Shown: piece by piece, positions 7,032-16,984 of the stretch | Layout: every line of letters starts with the position of its first letter | Position numbering within the stretch: position 1 is the stretch's first letter | Origin: Planctomycetaceae bacterium | GTDB taxonomy: Bacteria > Planctomycetota > Planctomycetia > Pirellulales > PALSA-1355 | DNA length: 43,672 nucleotides | NCBI GenBank assembly: GCA_003153375.1 | Contig: PLYM01000218.1 | Coordinates: 1 to 43,672 of the forward strand | Reading direction: 5' to 3' | Made by a program: the position numbers and the translations under genes | Notes under the pieces: model-generated | Seen by the model: only the letters and a program-made list of their open reading frames with translations | Database searches by the model: none | What the model was told of the DNA's origin: nothing

Positions 7032-10000
7032 ATGCTCAATCAGATCATCAAATTCAGCCTCGAGCAGCGGCTCCTGATGCTGCTGTTGGCCCTGGTGCTG
7101 GTGTTTGGCGGCGTCGCGGCGTTTCGGGCGCTGCCGATCGACGCCTTTCCCGACACCACGCCGGTGATGGTGCAGGTCAACACCATGGCTCCGGCCCTGG
7201 GACCGACGGACATCGAGATGCAAATCACGTATCCGCTGGAGCAGGTGATCGCCGGCCTGCCCGGTTTGCAGGAAGTGCGTTCGATCTCGAAGACGGGCCT
7301 GTCGCAGATCACGACCATCTTTTCTGGCGGCACCGACATTCTGCGGGCCCGGCAGCTCGTCGGCGAGCGCATCGCCAGTGCCGAGTTGCCCGACATCGGC
7401 GGAGTGAACAAGCCCACGTTGGGGCCCATCGCGACCGGCTTGGGCGAGGTGTATCACTATCTGATGACCAGCGACCGTCACGACCTGACCGAGCTGCGCA
7501 CGCTGCACCATTGGATGGTCAAGTCGCAATTGCGCACCGTGCCGGGCGTGGCCGAGGTGAATACCTGGGGCGGCTACGAAAAGCAGTTTCACGTCCTGTT
7601 CGATCCGGCACGGCTGCTCAAGTATGACCTGACCCTGACCGACGTCGTCGAGGCGCTCAAGACCAACAACGCCAACGTCGGGGGCGGCGGCATCTCACGC
7701 AGCGGCGAGTTGCAACTGATTCAGGGCGTCGGCCGCTTGACCAGCCTCAGCGACATCTCGAGCGTCGTGCTCAAACAGCACGACGGCCAGAGCGTGCGCA
7801 TCCACGACGTGGCCGACGTCGAAATCGATCACGAAATTCCCACCGGCGCCGTGACCGCCGAGGGCCGCGGCGAAGTGATCCTGGGCATGGGCTTCATGCT
7901 GATGGGAGAGAATAGCCGCGAAGTCACCGAACGGCTGCGGGCCAAAATGGCCGAGATCGAACCCACGCTGCCCGCCGGCGTCCACATCCAAGAAGTGCTG
8001 GCCCGCACGGACCTGGTCGACGAAGTGCTGGCCACGGCCAAACACAACCTGCTGTTCGGAGCGATTCTGGTCGTCGCGGCCTTGTTTGCCTTGGGTGGCG
8101 GGCTGCGGGCCGGTCTGATCGTGGCCATGGCGATCCCCCTGTCGTTCATGGCGGCCGGCAGCCTGATGCTGCAAGCGGGCATCGCCGGCAGCCTGATGAG
8201 CCTGGGCGCGATCGACTTTGGCATCGTCGTCGACAGCTCGGTGATCATGATCGAAAACTCGGTGCGACACCTGTCCGAGAATCGCACCGGGCGGCCCACG
8301 GCCGACGTGGTGCGCGATGCGTGCTTGGAGGTGCGCAAGCCGACGATGTTCGGCGAGTTGATCATCATGATTGTCTACCTGCCGATCCTGACACTGGAAG
8401 GCATCGAGGGTAAATTATTCCGGCCGATGGCGCTGACGGTGCTGTTTGCCCTGGCCGGCTCGCTGATCCTGTCGCTGACGCTGATGCCGGCGCTGGCGGC
8501 CACGGTGCTGCCGAATCGGATGTCGGAGAAGGAGCCGCTGCTGGTGCGCTGGGCCCATTGGCTCTATCGGCCCGTGCTCAACCGAGTGCTCCGGCATCGG
8601 CTGCCCGTGCTCGTGATGGCCCTGGCGGTCATGGTCAGCGCCGCGATCCTGGGCCTGGAATTGGGCACGGAGTTTATCCCACGGCTGAGCGAAGGCTCGG
8701 TGGTGATCGCCACGCAGCGGCTGGCTAGCGTCTCGCTCGAGGAGTCGGTCCGCTATGGCACGCAACTCGAGAAGCTGTTGCTGGAGAAATTTCCCGACGA
8801 GATCAACCACATCTGGAGCCGCACGGGCACGGCCGAGGTGGCCACCGATCCGATGGGCCTGGACCAAACCGACGTCTTTATCACGTTACGGCCCCGCGAG
8901 GAGTGGAAACGTGGTGGCACCCAAGATGAGTTGGTGACACAGATGAAAGAGGTCGTCAACGGCCTGCCGGGCATGTCGATGCTCTTCACGCAACCCATCG
9001 AACAGCGCATCAATGAAATGATCGCCGGCATCCGCGGCGACCTGGGCATCAAGGTCGTGGGCGAGGATTACAATAAGCTGATCGAGTATGCCGAACAAAT
9101 CGCGCACACCGTGAAGGCCATCCCCGGCGCCAAGGACGTCGTGCCCGACCAGTTGACGATGACCTCGGTGGTGCGGATCACGGTCGACGAAGAGGCCCTG
9201 TCGCGCTATGGCATCCCTCGCCGCGACGTGTTGGCGATCGTGCAGGCGGTGGGCACGCCGCGCGTGGGCGAGGTTTATGAAGGCCAGCGCCGTTTTCCGC
9301 TGGTGGTGCGGCTGGCCAAACGCTATCGCGAAGATCCCGAAGCGATCGGCCAGATCCTGGTGGCGGCCCCCAACGGCATGCGTCTGCCGCTGTCGCGTTT
9401 GACGACGATCGAGCAGGTCCAAACGCCGACGGTCATCTCGCGCGAATGGGCCAAACGCCGCATGCTCGTGCAGTGCAACATCCGCGGTCGCGACACCGGC
9501 TCGTTCGTCGAAGAGGCCAAACGACGGGTGGCAGCGTTGACCAAGACCTGGACGCCCGGCTATCACGTCGTCTGGGGTGGCCAATTCGACCACATGCAGC
9601 GGGCCTATCAGCGGCTGCTCATCGTGGTGCCTCTGGCGGCCGTGCTGATCTTCATCTTGCTCTATGCCACGTTCAACAATGTTCGCGATGCCTTGTTGAT
9701 CTTCAGCGGCGTGCCATTCGCCGTGGTCGGAGGCGTGATCTCGTTGTATGTCGCCGGGCTGCCTTTCTCCATCTCGGCGGCCGTGGGGTTCGTGGCCGTG
9801 TTCGGCATTGCCGTGCTCAATGGACTGGTGCTGGTTTCCTATATCCACAAGCTGCGCGACGCGGGGCACTCGCTGGATCAGGCCGTGTTCGATGCGGGCA
9901 TGCTGCGGCTGCGGCCGGTGCTGATGACGTCGGCCACGGCCGCTTTGGGGTTCGTGCCGATGATGCTGGCCACGGCGGTCGGGGCCGAAGTGCAGCGTCC

Positions 10001-10109
10001 GCTGGCCACGGTTGTCGTGGGCGGCATCATCAGTTCGCTGCTGCTGACCCTGCTGGTGCTGCCGGTGCTCTATTCGTTGTTTGGTCCGCCGGCCAGCCAG
10101 TCGGCCTGA
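7032..10109 (+). CDS. Heavy-metal efflux RND pump, CzcA-like
   Basis: 1025-residue inner-membrane proton-driven pump with the usual RND plan: TM1 at about 10-30, a large periplasmic loop, TM2-6 (about 335-500), a second loop, and TM7-12 (about 855-1015). In TM4 the motif DFGIVVDSSVIMIEN carries D395, D401 and E408. The spacing and sequence match the DFG...D...E proton-relay motif of CzcA-type divalent-cation pumps, while CusA-type copper pumps have different residues there. The loop motif FPDTTPVMVQVNT and the EFIPRLSEGS region also fit heavy-metal RND pumps. Length is normal for the family. It follows its adaptor by 12 bases. No outer-membrane factor gene is found downstream; the partner must be encoded elsewhere. 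Substrate is probably Co/Zn/Cd or Ni; this is inference from the motif. Confidence 0.93.
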   Translation: MLNQIIKFSLEQRLLMLLLALVLVFGGVAAFRALPIDAFPDTTPVMVQVNTMAPALGPTDIEMQITYPLEQVIAGLPGLQEVRSISKTGLSQITTIFSGGTDILRARQLVGERIASAELPDIGGVNKPTLGPIATGLGEVYHYLMTSDRHDLTELRTLHHWMVKSQLRTVPGVAEVNTWGGYEKQFHVLFDPARLLKYDLTLTDVVEALKTNNANVGGGGISRSGELQLIQGVGRLTSLSDISSVVLKQHDGQSVRIHDVADVEIDHEIPTGAVTAEGRGEVILGMGFMLMGENSREVTERLRAKMAEIEPTLPAGVHIQEVLARTDLVDEVLATAKHNLLFGAILVVAALFALGGGLRAGLIVAMAIPLSFMAAGSLMLQAGIAGSLMSLGAIDFGIVVDSSVIMIENSVRHLSENRTGRPTADVVRDACLEVRKPTMFGELIIMIVYLPILTLEGIEGKLFRPMALTVLFALAGSLILSLTLMPALAATVLPNRMSEKEPLLVRWAHWLYRPVLNRVLRHRLPVLVMALAVMVSAAILGLELGTEFIPRLSEGSVVIATQRLASVSLEESVRYGTQLEKLLLEKFPDEINHIWSRTGTAEVATDPMGLDQTDVFITLRPREEWKRGGTQDELVTQMKEVVNGLPGMSMLFTQPIEQRINEMIAGIRGDLGIKVVGEDYNKLIEYAEQIAHTVKAIPGAKDVVPDQLTMTSVVRITVDEEALSRYGIPRRDVLAIVQAVGTPRVGEVYEGQRRFPLVVRLAKRYREDPEAIGQILVAAPNGMRLPLSRLTTIEQVQTPTVISREWAKRRMLVQCNIRGRDTGSFVEEAKRRVAALTKTWTPGYHVVWGGQFDHMQRAYQRLLIVVPLAAVLIFILLYATFNNVRDALLIFSGVPFAVVGGVISLYVAGLPFSISAAVGFVAVFGIAVLNGLVLVSYIHKLRDAGHSLDQAVFDAGMLRLRPVLMTSATAALGFVPMMLATAVGAEVQRPLATVVVGGIISSLLLTLLVLPVLYSLFGPPASQSA

Positions 10110-10247
10110 CGCGCCCCGGCCGCGCCCGAGCACCTCTCCTGGGGGCCGGCTTTATTGTAGAATGAAAAGTGCCGCGCCCCGAGGCCGGCCGTGGCGGCGA
10201 TCCGCGGCGACGGATTGCCCCGCCGTGCCTTCAGGACGAAGCGTTTC

Positions 10248-13200
10248 ATGGCTCGACTTTTGCAAAACACGCCGGTTCGGCACCAAGGCGAACCGTTGAC
10301 ACCGGCCCAATTGGCCGAGGCCTTGCGCGCGGCCGACCCGGCGGCATTCCTGGTCAGCCCGCGCATCCTGCGCCGCGTGATCAAGCAGCACACCGGCGTC
10401 GGCGGCATCGGCTTGCGTGTGCCGCATCGCAAGACCTACGTCATTGGGCGTGGCGACTTGTTGACGATTGCCGATCCGACGGATCTCGATCTGGATGCCG
10501 GATTCGGGCTGCCCGACCCCGTGATCTTGATTGCGCGGCCGACGGCCGAAGCCCTCTCGGAGCTGCGCCCGGCCGAGGCGCTGGTGAAGTTTTGGCGGCA
10601 ATTGTTTCATGCCCGCGTGCATCTGGCGCTCGACGAGTTGCACGCCGAAGGCAAGCTGACCGACAACGACATCCGGCATCGTATCCAGCAGATCGGCGCC
10701 ACCGAGTTCGAGGAGATCCGCGCGGTCCTGCGGCAGGAAGATCATTTGCTGCCGCCGAAGGACGACCGAACGGTGTACGTCGAGTTCGTGGCCGTGTACC
10801 TGGAGCTGCGGCACTTTCTGCCGAGCTTCCTGCGCAGTTATTTTCCCTCGCTCGAGGGCTCGCCCGTCATCGACGAGTTGGTGAAGCAGGACATCGACGG
10901 TGAAGGCCTGATGGCCGCAACGCGTCTGGCCGGCGCTTCGGATCGCGAAGTGCGCGCCGATGCGGCCAGCCTTGAACCCCACGGCTGGCGCGAGCGGGTC
11001 GATGAGCCGCAAGCGGCGCCGCGGCGGCTGCCCGCACGGCAACGATCGGACCGTACGGCCGAGGCTCTGCTGCGCAAGGCCGATCACGTCAGCAAGCTGG
11101 GCAACCTGGTTCGCGCCGCGATTCTGCGCACGCGGGCGGCCCGCCATGCCTCGCCCGAGCTAGCGCACGTGGCCCGCGACAAGGCCCGCGTCGAACTGGG
11201 CCGATTGAGCCGCCGGCTGCAAGCCGCGCTGGGATTCACGAATAACGAAGCGGACGAGTGGTCCAGGTCGCTGTTTTCGCTGTTGGAACAATCGGACCGC
11301 GGAATCTGGACCGCCGAAGCGCGGCTGCTCTACGACCTGCAAAAAGTGTGCGTCGATCACGAACGGGGAATTTATTCGCTCGACATCCTCGGCTGGGTGA
11401 CCTCGCTGGGCCGCAAGAGCATCAAACGGTTTTTGCCGGGCCAGCGCGACGTGCTGGTCTCGAAACATCTGCGCAGCGCCCTGCGCCGGCTCGCCGCGGC
11501 CCGCGTCAGCCAGCGCACGCGCAGCCGGCTGGCGGCATTGCTGCACGCGGCGGTGCACCGGGCCGAAGGGAACCTACGGGCGCGGTTCAAACCGGTGATC
11601 GACAACGTGCTGGACCAGGTGAAGTTGCTGCCGCAGAATCCGCCCGAGCGCGTCGCGCGCAAGAAGCTGGTCGATGAGATCCTGGATCGCATTGTCGACC
11701 GCGGCTTTCTGTCGATGGGCGACTTGCGCGACGCCCTGTCGCGCAACAATCTCAAGTTGCCGGATCTGAGCAATTTTCAGCAGTTCATGCGGGGCGATCA
11801 GTTGTTGCGGGCCGACTCGGAATTATCGGAGCGTCTGGATGGCGTCTATCGCGGCGGCGAGATCTATTTGCGCTGGCCGCAGCGGCTCAGTTCGCTGGCC
11901 TTTGGCACGCCCGCGGGCCGGGCCTTCACGCGCTACATCGCCCTGCCCTTCGGCGGCGCGTATGTCGTGCTCGAATTCTTGCAACACGTCATCGCGCCAG
12001 TAGCCCGCATCGGGTGGAATTACAAACACGTGAACTTGATGGGCTGGCACACGCCCGAGGCCAAAATTCGCACGACCCTGCTGGTGCTGGGGCTCGGCAT
12101 TTTCATGCTGGGATTGCTGCAGTCGGCCCCCTTCCGTTCGTTGTGCGTGTCGCTGGTGGTGCATGCCGGTCAACTCGTGCGCCACGCCGTGGTTGATTTG
12201 CCGGCCTGGATGTTGCGAATGCCGTGGCTGCGGCGCATCGTCGGCAGTTGGCCGTTTCAGCTTTGCAAGCGCTATCTCTTCAGGCCGCTGGTCGTCTCGC
12301 TGCTCGTGGCCCCTCTGATCGCGGCCCTGACCGACGGAAAGCTGACCTGGAAGTTCTGGGGCGCGACGTTCCTGGTCATCAATTTCGTGCTCAACTCACG
12401 CTTCGGGCGGAACGTCGACGAGATGGTCACCGATTGGGTCGTGCTGACCTGGCATCGCATTCGCATCTATGTCGTGGCCGCCATGTTTCGGCTGATCATG
12501 GACGTCTTCAACCGCATTCTGGAGAGTATCGAACGGTTGCTCTATACGGTGGACGAGTGGCTGCGGTTTCGCGCCGGCGAACGCCCCGCGGCCACGGCGG
12601 CCAAGGCGGTGCTGGGCTTCGTCTGGTTCTTCGTCAATTACGTCGTACGCTTTTGCGTGACGCTGATCATCGAGCCGCAAGTGAACCCGATCAAGCACTT
12701 TCCGGTGGTCACGGTGTCGCACAAGGTCATGTTCCCGATGATCCTGGCCTTGCAGACGATGTTGGAAGGCCCGCTGGGCAACTTTTGGGCGTGGGGCATC
12801 GCGCTATTTGCCCAGTTCTTGTTTCCAGGCATCGCCGGTTTTTTGGTGTGGGAGCTGAAGGGAAACTGGCGGTTGTATGCCGCCAATCGTCCCCGCGATC
12901 TGCGGCCGGTCGTGATCGGCCATCATGGCGAGACGCTGGTGCAGTTTCTGCGGCCCGGCTTTCACTCGGGCACGCTGCCCAAGCTCTACGCCCGACTGCG
13001 CAAGGCCAGCCGCAAAGCCTACTGGACCGAAAATTGGAAATCGAGCAGCAAACAGCTCGACGGCTTGCACCACGCCAGCGAATCGCTGCGGCGGTTCGTC
13101 GACCGCGAGTTGTTGGCGCTGCTGCACGAGAGCCGCAGTTGGGCCGATCGTTCGATCACCACTGGCGAAATCAGGCTGGGAGTCAACCGCATCCTGATCG

Positions 13201-13676
13201 AGCTGTATTGCCCGGCCTTGGGTGAGGACAGCATGTGGCTGGCCTTCGAGGAACAGGCCGGCTGGCTCGTGGCCGGCGTCTATCGCCGCGGCTGGTGCGA
13301 CGCCCTCTCCCAGCCGCGCCGCCACACACTGAATAGCGCCCTGGCCGGGTTCTACAAGATGGCCGGCGTGAACCTGGTGCGCGAGCAGATCGAAGCCGGG
13401 CTCGATCCCACGGCGCCCTGGTATGAGATCACGGACGTGGCGCTGATCGTTTGGCCATCGCGCGACGGTCCGCGGCACGAGTATCCACTGGGTGATTGGC
13501 CGGCGCTCGAGGCACGCGTCGAGCCCAATCGCTCGCCGTGGGGCGATCGCGATCACTGGGTGTTTGCCGCCGCGCCGATTTCGTGGCGACGCTGGGTCGT
13601 CACCTGGGAGTTGGACCAGCTCGGAGGGTTTTCCAAGCATCAGGTGCTGGAAAATCTTGCCATGCTGCCCAATTGA
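10248..13676 (+). CDS. Large multi-pass membrane protein of unknown function (1142 aa)
   Basis: I recognise no named family. The start at ATG 10248 is chosen because MARLLQNTPVRHQGEP is a plausible N-terminus; an in-frame GTG at 10191 is an alternative. Residues 1-555 are soluble, helical and Arg-rich. They include a segment PAAFLVSPRILRRVIKQHTG and long charged helices (about 270-530) with a pattern that suggests coiled bundles. Residues about 560-870 hold roughly six to seven hydrophobic segments: IALPFGGAYVVLEF, TTLLVLGLGIFMLGLL, PLVVSLLVAPLIAAL, FWGATFLVINFVLN, AVLGFVWFFVNYVVRF and WAWGIALFAQFLFPGIAGFLVW. A soluble C-terminal domain (about 875-1142) ends with a beta-rich, Trp-rich part. 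The gene stands alone, with about 140 bases to the RND gene upstream and a convergent neighbour downstream. It is probably an inner-membrane protein with large cytoplasmic ends; the function is unknown. Confidence 0.8.
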   Translation: MARLLQNTPVRHQGEPLTPAQLAEALRAADPAAFLVSPRILRRVIKQHTGVGGIGLRVPHRKTYVIGRGDLLTIADPTDLDLDAGFGLPDPVILIARPTAEALSELRPAEALVKFWRQLFHARVHLALDELHAEGKLTDNDIRHRIQQIGATEFEEIRAVLRQEDHLLPPKDDRTVYVEFVAVYLELRHFLPSFLRSYFPSLEGSPVIDELVKQDIDGEGLMAATRLAGASDREVRADAASLEPHGWRERVDEPQAAPRRLPARQRSDRTAEALLRKADHVSKLGNLVRAAILRTRAARHASPELAHVARDKARVELGRLSRRLQAALGFTNNEADEWSRSLFSLLEQSDRGIWTAEARLLYDLQKVCVDHERGIYSLDILGWVTSLGRKSIKRFLPGQRDVLVSKHLRSALRRLAAARVSQRTRSRLAALLHAAVHRAEGNLRARFKPVIDNVLDQVKLLPQNPPERVARKKLVDEILDRIVDRGFLSMGDLRDALSRNNLKLPDLSNFQQFMRGDQLLRADSELSERLDGVYRGGEIYLRWPQRLSSLAFGTPAGRAFTRYIALPFGGAYVVLEFLQHVIAPVARIGWNYKHVNLMGWHTPEAKIRTTLLVLGLGIFMLGLLQSAPFRSLCVSLVVHAGQLVRHAVVDLPAWMLRMPWLRRIVGSWPFQLCKRYLFRPLVVSLLVAPLIAALTDGKLTWKFWGATFLVINFVLNSRFGRNVDEMVTDWVVLTWHRIRIYVVAAMFRLIMDVFNRILESIERLLYTVDEWLRFRAGERPAATAAKAVLGFVWFFVNYVVRFCVTLIIEPQVNPIKHFPVVTVSHKVMFPMILALQTMLEGPLGNFWAWGIALFAQFLFPGIAGFLVWELKGNWRLYAANRPRDLRPVVIGHHGETLVQFLRPGFHSGTLPKLYARLRKASRKAYWTENWKSSSKQLDGLHHASESLRRFVDRELLALLHESRSWADRSITTGEIRLGVNRILIELYCPALGEDSMWLAFEEQAGWLVAGVYRRGWCDALSQPRRHTLNSALAGFYKMAGVNLVREQIEAGLDPTAPWYEITDVALIVWPSRDGPRHEYPLGDWPALEARVEPNRSPWGDRDHWVFAAAPISWRRWVVTWELDQLGGFSKHQVLENLAMLPN

Positions 13677-13679
13677 TTG

Positions 13680-13713
13680 CTGGCGTGCCGGCCCGCAGTG
13701 CCAGTTATTGTTT
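13680..13713 (+). terminator. Weak putative terminator after the 1142-aa gene
   Basis: CTGGC-G-TGC (13680-13688) can pair with GCA-GT-GCCAG (13695-13704) with a small internal bulge. It is followed by TTATTGTTT. It lies four bases after the stop codon, in the short gap between two convergent genes. Confidence 0.35.
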
Positions 13714-13724
13714 CTACGGCTGCA

Positions 13725-16700
13725 CTATTTGAGCGACTGCAAATAGGCGATCACGTCGGCCAACTCGCCGGTTGACAGGATCTTATCCATGCCTTGCGGC
13801 ATGATTGACGTGCGGCTGGGGGCGAGCTCGTCGATCTGGCCCCGTTCGACGCGCACCTCGGCGCGATCGGTCGTGCGCAGAAAGACGGCCGCCGCGGTTT
13901 CGCGGCTCAGCAAGCCGCTATGCACCTGGCCGTCCTTGGTCACGACATTGAAACTCTCGTAGCCGCGTGCCAGGCTGGCGCTGGGAAACGTGATGGCCTC
14001 GAGCAGATCGCGGCGGTTGCGGACCTCGCCGATTTTCGACAAGTCGGGACCGATCTTCTCGCCGCGGCAGGCGACGCGATGGCAGGCCGAACACGCGGCG
14101 CGGGAACCGAAGAACACATCCTCACCCCGCGCCGAATCGCCCGCCGACATCGCGGTCTCGAGCGTCTTGAGTTGCTCGGCACGCTGGCGGTCGTCTGGAG
14201 CGGCTTTATCCAGCAAAGGCCGCGCGGCCTCGAGCACTTCCGGCGGATAGCTCTCGAACGCGTCGCGCAGCCGGTCGGGCGAAAGGCTGGCCAATGCCGG
14301 CGAGCGGGTGAGCGAGGCGGCCAGCGTGCGGCCCGTGCTGACGCTGGCGTCGTGCTCAAAAGCCCGCAGCAGCCAGGAGAGTTCCAACGGCCCGCAATGC
14401 TCGGTCAATCGAGCGGCGGCCGAGCGTTGCTCGCCGCTGAGATCGAACCGGCCGATGGCTTCGGCGGCCGCCAGCCGATCGCGCAAATCGCCCGGAGTTT
14501 TAAGTTGGCTAACGAGAAGCGACCAGGCAGGTTCCGTGACCTTCGCGTGGGCCTGCGCAGCGGCACGCAAGGCTGCCACGCGCACGCCGGTGGATTGTTT
14601 CTCGTCGAGGCCGATTTCGCTGAAGCGCGCCGCAAACTCCTGGGCATCGAGGGCCGCGGCCGTGGCGATCGCCTGGCGCAAGACATCGGAGTCGCGCGAC
14701 GCAAGCTGCGCCCGCACGGCGGCCGTCCAGGCGGGCTTCGAGTTCTCGTCGGCGCTGGACGCGATCAAATCGAGCAACATGACTCGCGTGTCCTTGGCGG
14801 TGCTCGCCCGCGTCAGAGCCTGGGCGACCGATTTCTGCACGGCAGGCCGAGCGAGCAAGGCGCTGATCGCCCCGCGTGCCATGGCCATTTGCTCGGCGGA
14901 GGGATTGGCCTCGGCGAGCCAGGCGTCGACCGTGGTGGCTAACTCGTCGCCCCAGTCGGGGTGCTGAGAGATTACGTCGACGAGCGTGCGTAGCAGGGCC
15001 GGATCGTCGGTGGACAACAGCGGCGCGACGACCGCGCGAGTCAGCGGCGCGGAGTCTATCTGGTCCAACGCAATCAAGGCGCCGCGTCGCACGCTCGGGT
15101 TCGTGTGGGCCAGACCGGACAGCGTTTTGGCGGGGTCGTTGATTTCGATCAGGGCGTAGATGAGCGCATGCTCGACGAATCGGCCGTTGGTTTTGGCGAG
15201 GGCCCCCAGAATAGTGGGCACTGCGGCCCCCTGGCCCAGGCGTCCCAAGGCCGTGGCCACCTCGCGCCGCACCGCCGGATCCTCGTCGCCCGAGAGCATG
15301 TCGATCAGCGGTTGCAGGCTCTCGGCGTCGCGCAGGTCGGAAACCGCGTGTACGGCGGCCTGGCGCACCAGCGGCTCGTCATCGCCCAGCGCCTGGCGCA
15401 ACAGCGGCATGGCACTCGACGAGGCGATGCGGGCGAGCGCCCACACGGAATTCTGGCGAGCCCGATAGTCGGGATCATCGAACAGCGGGGTGACGATCGC
15501 GCCGGTCGCGCCGTCGCCGCGCCGGGTCAATTCCTCGATGGCCCGCTCGGCCACCGCCGGTCGTGGATCGGCCAGCAAGTCGGCCAGCTTGATATTCGAC
15601 GTCGCGGACCAATCGATGTGCAGCCCGCGGGGGTCGGCAATCGAGGCGGCGTTGCGGCGGCGAATGCGATAAATGCCGCCGCCGATTTCTGGCTTGGCAA
15701 TCTGCGACGTCGGGCAACCGATGCGAAACCAACCACCGGTGTCGATCACGAGCAAGCTACCGTCGGCGTCGCCCAGCACGTCGGTGGGATGGAAATCGGC
15801 ATTGCTGGAAATCAGGAAGTCCTCGTCCGTCGCGCGAAAGGTGCCGTCCTGGCGGGCCAGCACGTGACGGATCACCTTGTGCGTGTTGAATTGCACGGAG
15901 TAGAAGTTATCGCGATAGGCTTCGCCCCAGGCCTCGCCCGCATGGCGAGTAAGACCCGAGGGGGCCACGACGCCAAAGCGACTGAGTGCCGGCATCAACT
16001 CGCCGGTACGTTTGAATTCGCTGGTGCAAGGATGCTTGCGCGGATAGACCCCGCCGTAGACAAAATGCACCAGGGCATCGTGCCGGGCGTCGTCGGGATT
16101 ATAGAACGTCATGGTGCCGATCGTTTCGCCTTCGGGCGTGAAGGCCACCTCGACCGGGTTGTCCATGCCGCCCCCGCAGAAGACTTCGACATTGCTGCCG
16201 TCAGGACGGCAAGAAAAGACACGCGCCGCCAGGCCCTTGCTGGTCGCGCGGCCGTCGCCGTCCTTGAACTCGTGACCGTGCCGGCCATCGCACCAGGCAA
16301 TGCGGCCCGTGGGCGTGACGAAGCAACCGTGAATGTCGGCGGCGTTGCCGATGAAACCAAACTTCTGCACGATTTCCTCGCGACGGTCGGCCCGGCCGTC
16401 GCCATCGGTGTCCTCGAGCCGCCAGATGCTCGGCGGGCTGGCGACATAGAGCGCGCCGCGAAACCACACGACCCCCTGCGGAAATGTCATCTTGTCGGCA
16501 AAGACCGTGCTGCGATCAAAACGGCCATCGCCGTCGGTGTCTTCCAACATGCGGATCATGTTGGGAGTTTGCTTGAGCAGTTCCTCGGCCGGCAAGTTCA
16601 GCCCGGCGTTGTCGGCCACGAACAGCCGCCCTCGGTCGTCGAATCCGGCCATTAGCGGGTGCTCGACCAAGGGCGCCGCCGCTACGAGTTCGACGGTGAA

Positions 16701-16823
16701 TCCCTCGGGCACCTTGATCGAACCCAGCGTCGCGGGCTCGGCGGCCGATACTGCGGCGGCCGATGCCACGGCGGTGACAGCGCACAACCACCAACAGACC
16801 GTCCAGGGGCCGAGCCGATTCAT
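13725..16823 (-). CDS. PVC-type membrane-bound dehydrogenase / HEAT-repeat / haem-binding C-terminal protein
   Basis: 1032 residues with a signal peptide (about 1-27, WLCAVTAVASAAAVSAAEP). Residues about 30-390 form a beta-propeller related to quinoprotein dehydrogenases: LGSIKVPEGFTVELVAAAPLVEHP, repeated DTDGDGRFDRS / DTDGDGRADRR Ca-like loops, and HGCFVTPTGRIAWCDGRHGHE. Residues about 410-860 are HEAT-like helical repeats (DPDYRARQNSVWALARIAS, DDEPLVRQAAVHAVSDLRD, DEDPAVRREVATALGRLG). The C-terminal part is a class I cytochrome c-like domain with CSACH at C911, C914, H915, and a methionine-containing end (SIMPQGMDKILSTGELADVIAYLQSLK). The layout matches the TIGR02604 plus TIGR02603 architecture found in planctomycetes and verrucomicrobia. 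It likely oxidises a sugar or alcohol outside the cytoplasm and passes electrons to the haem; the substrate is unknown. It stands alone and is divergent from the acetamidase gene. Confidence 0.92.
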   Translation of the reverse strand: MNRLGPWTVCWWLCAVTAVASAAAVSAAEPATLGSIKVPEGFTVELVAAAPLVEHPLMAGFDDRGRLFVADNAGLNLPAEELLKQTPNMIRMLEDTDGDGRFDRSTVFADKMTFPQGVVWFRGALYVASPPSIWRLEDTDGDGRADRREEIVQKFGFIGNAADIHGCFVTPTGRIAWCDGRHGHEFKDGDGRATSKGLAARVFSCRPDGSNVEVFCGGGMDNPVEVAFTPEGETIGTMTFYNPDDARHDALVHFVYGGVYPRKHPCTSEFKRTGELMPALSRFGVVAPSGLTRHAGEAWGEAYRDNFYSVQFNTHKVIRHVLARQDGTFRATDEDFLISSNADFHPTDVLGDADGSLLVIDTGGWFRIGCPTSQIAKPEIGGGIYRIRRRNAASIADPRGLHIDWSATSNIKLADLLADPRPAVAERAIEELTRRGDGATGAIVTPLFDDPDYRARQNSVWALARIASSSAMPLLRQALGDDEPLVRQAAVHAVSDLRDAESLQPLIDMLSGDEDPAVRREVATALGRLGQGAAVPTILGALAKTNGRFVEHALIYALIEINDPAKTLSGLAHTNPSVRRGALIALDQIDSAPLTRAVVAPLLSTDDPALLRTLVDVISQHPDWGDELATTVDAWLAEANPSAEQMAMARGAISALLARPAVQKSVAQALTRASTAKDTRVMLLDLIASSADENSKPAWTAAVRAQLASRDSDVLRQAIATAAALDAQEFAARFSEIGLDEKQSTGVRVAALRAAAQAHAKVTEPAWSLLVSQLKTPGDLRDRLAAAEAIGRFDLSGEQRSAAARLTEHCGPLELSWLLRAFEHDASVSTGRTLAASLTRSPALASLSPDRLRDAFESYPPEVLEAARPLLDKAAPDDRQRAEQLKTLETAMSAGDSARGEDVFFGSRAACSACHRVACRGEKIGPDLSKIGEVRNRRDLLEAITFPSASLARGYESFNVVTKDGQVHSGLLSRETAAAVFLRTTDRAEVRVERGQIDELAPSRTSIMPQGMDKILSTGELADVIAYLQSLK

Positions 16824-16984
16824 CCGCGACGTTCCTCAGGATGCTGCCGTTTCAGGGGCGAACGATGGGGCTATTATCCGCAGGCCGCCGGCCGTTGTAC
16901 AGCGTTGCTCGCGCGGCCGGCGCGGCGTTAGACTGAGACCGCAATAGGGCAATCTTCAGAAAATCCTTGGCCGGGAAGCAGCGC

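Noticed and set aside
8886-10133. 415-codon open frame on the minus strand
   Set aside because: Antisense to the RND pump; extreme His/Arg/Gln content typical of GC-rich shadows.
15105-16655. 516-codon open frame on the plus strand opposite the PVC haem-binding gene
   Set aside because: The translation has no domain and is Arg/Gly/Ala/His-rich; it mirrors the codon bias of the true gene on the other strand, which has clear propeller, HEAT and CxxCH motifs.
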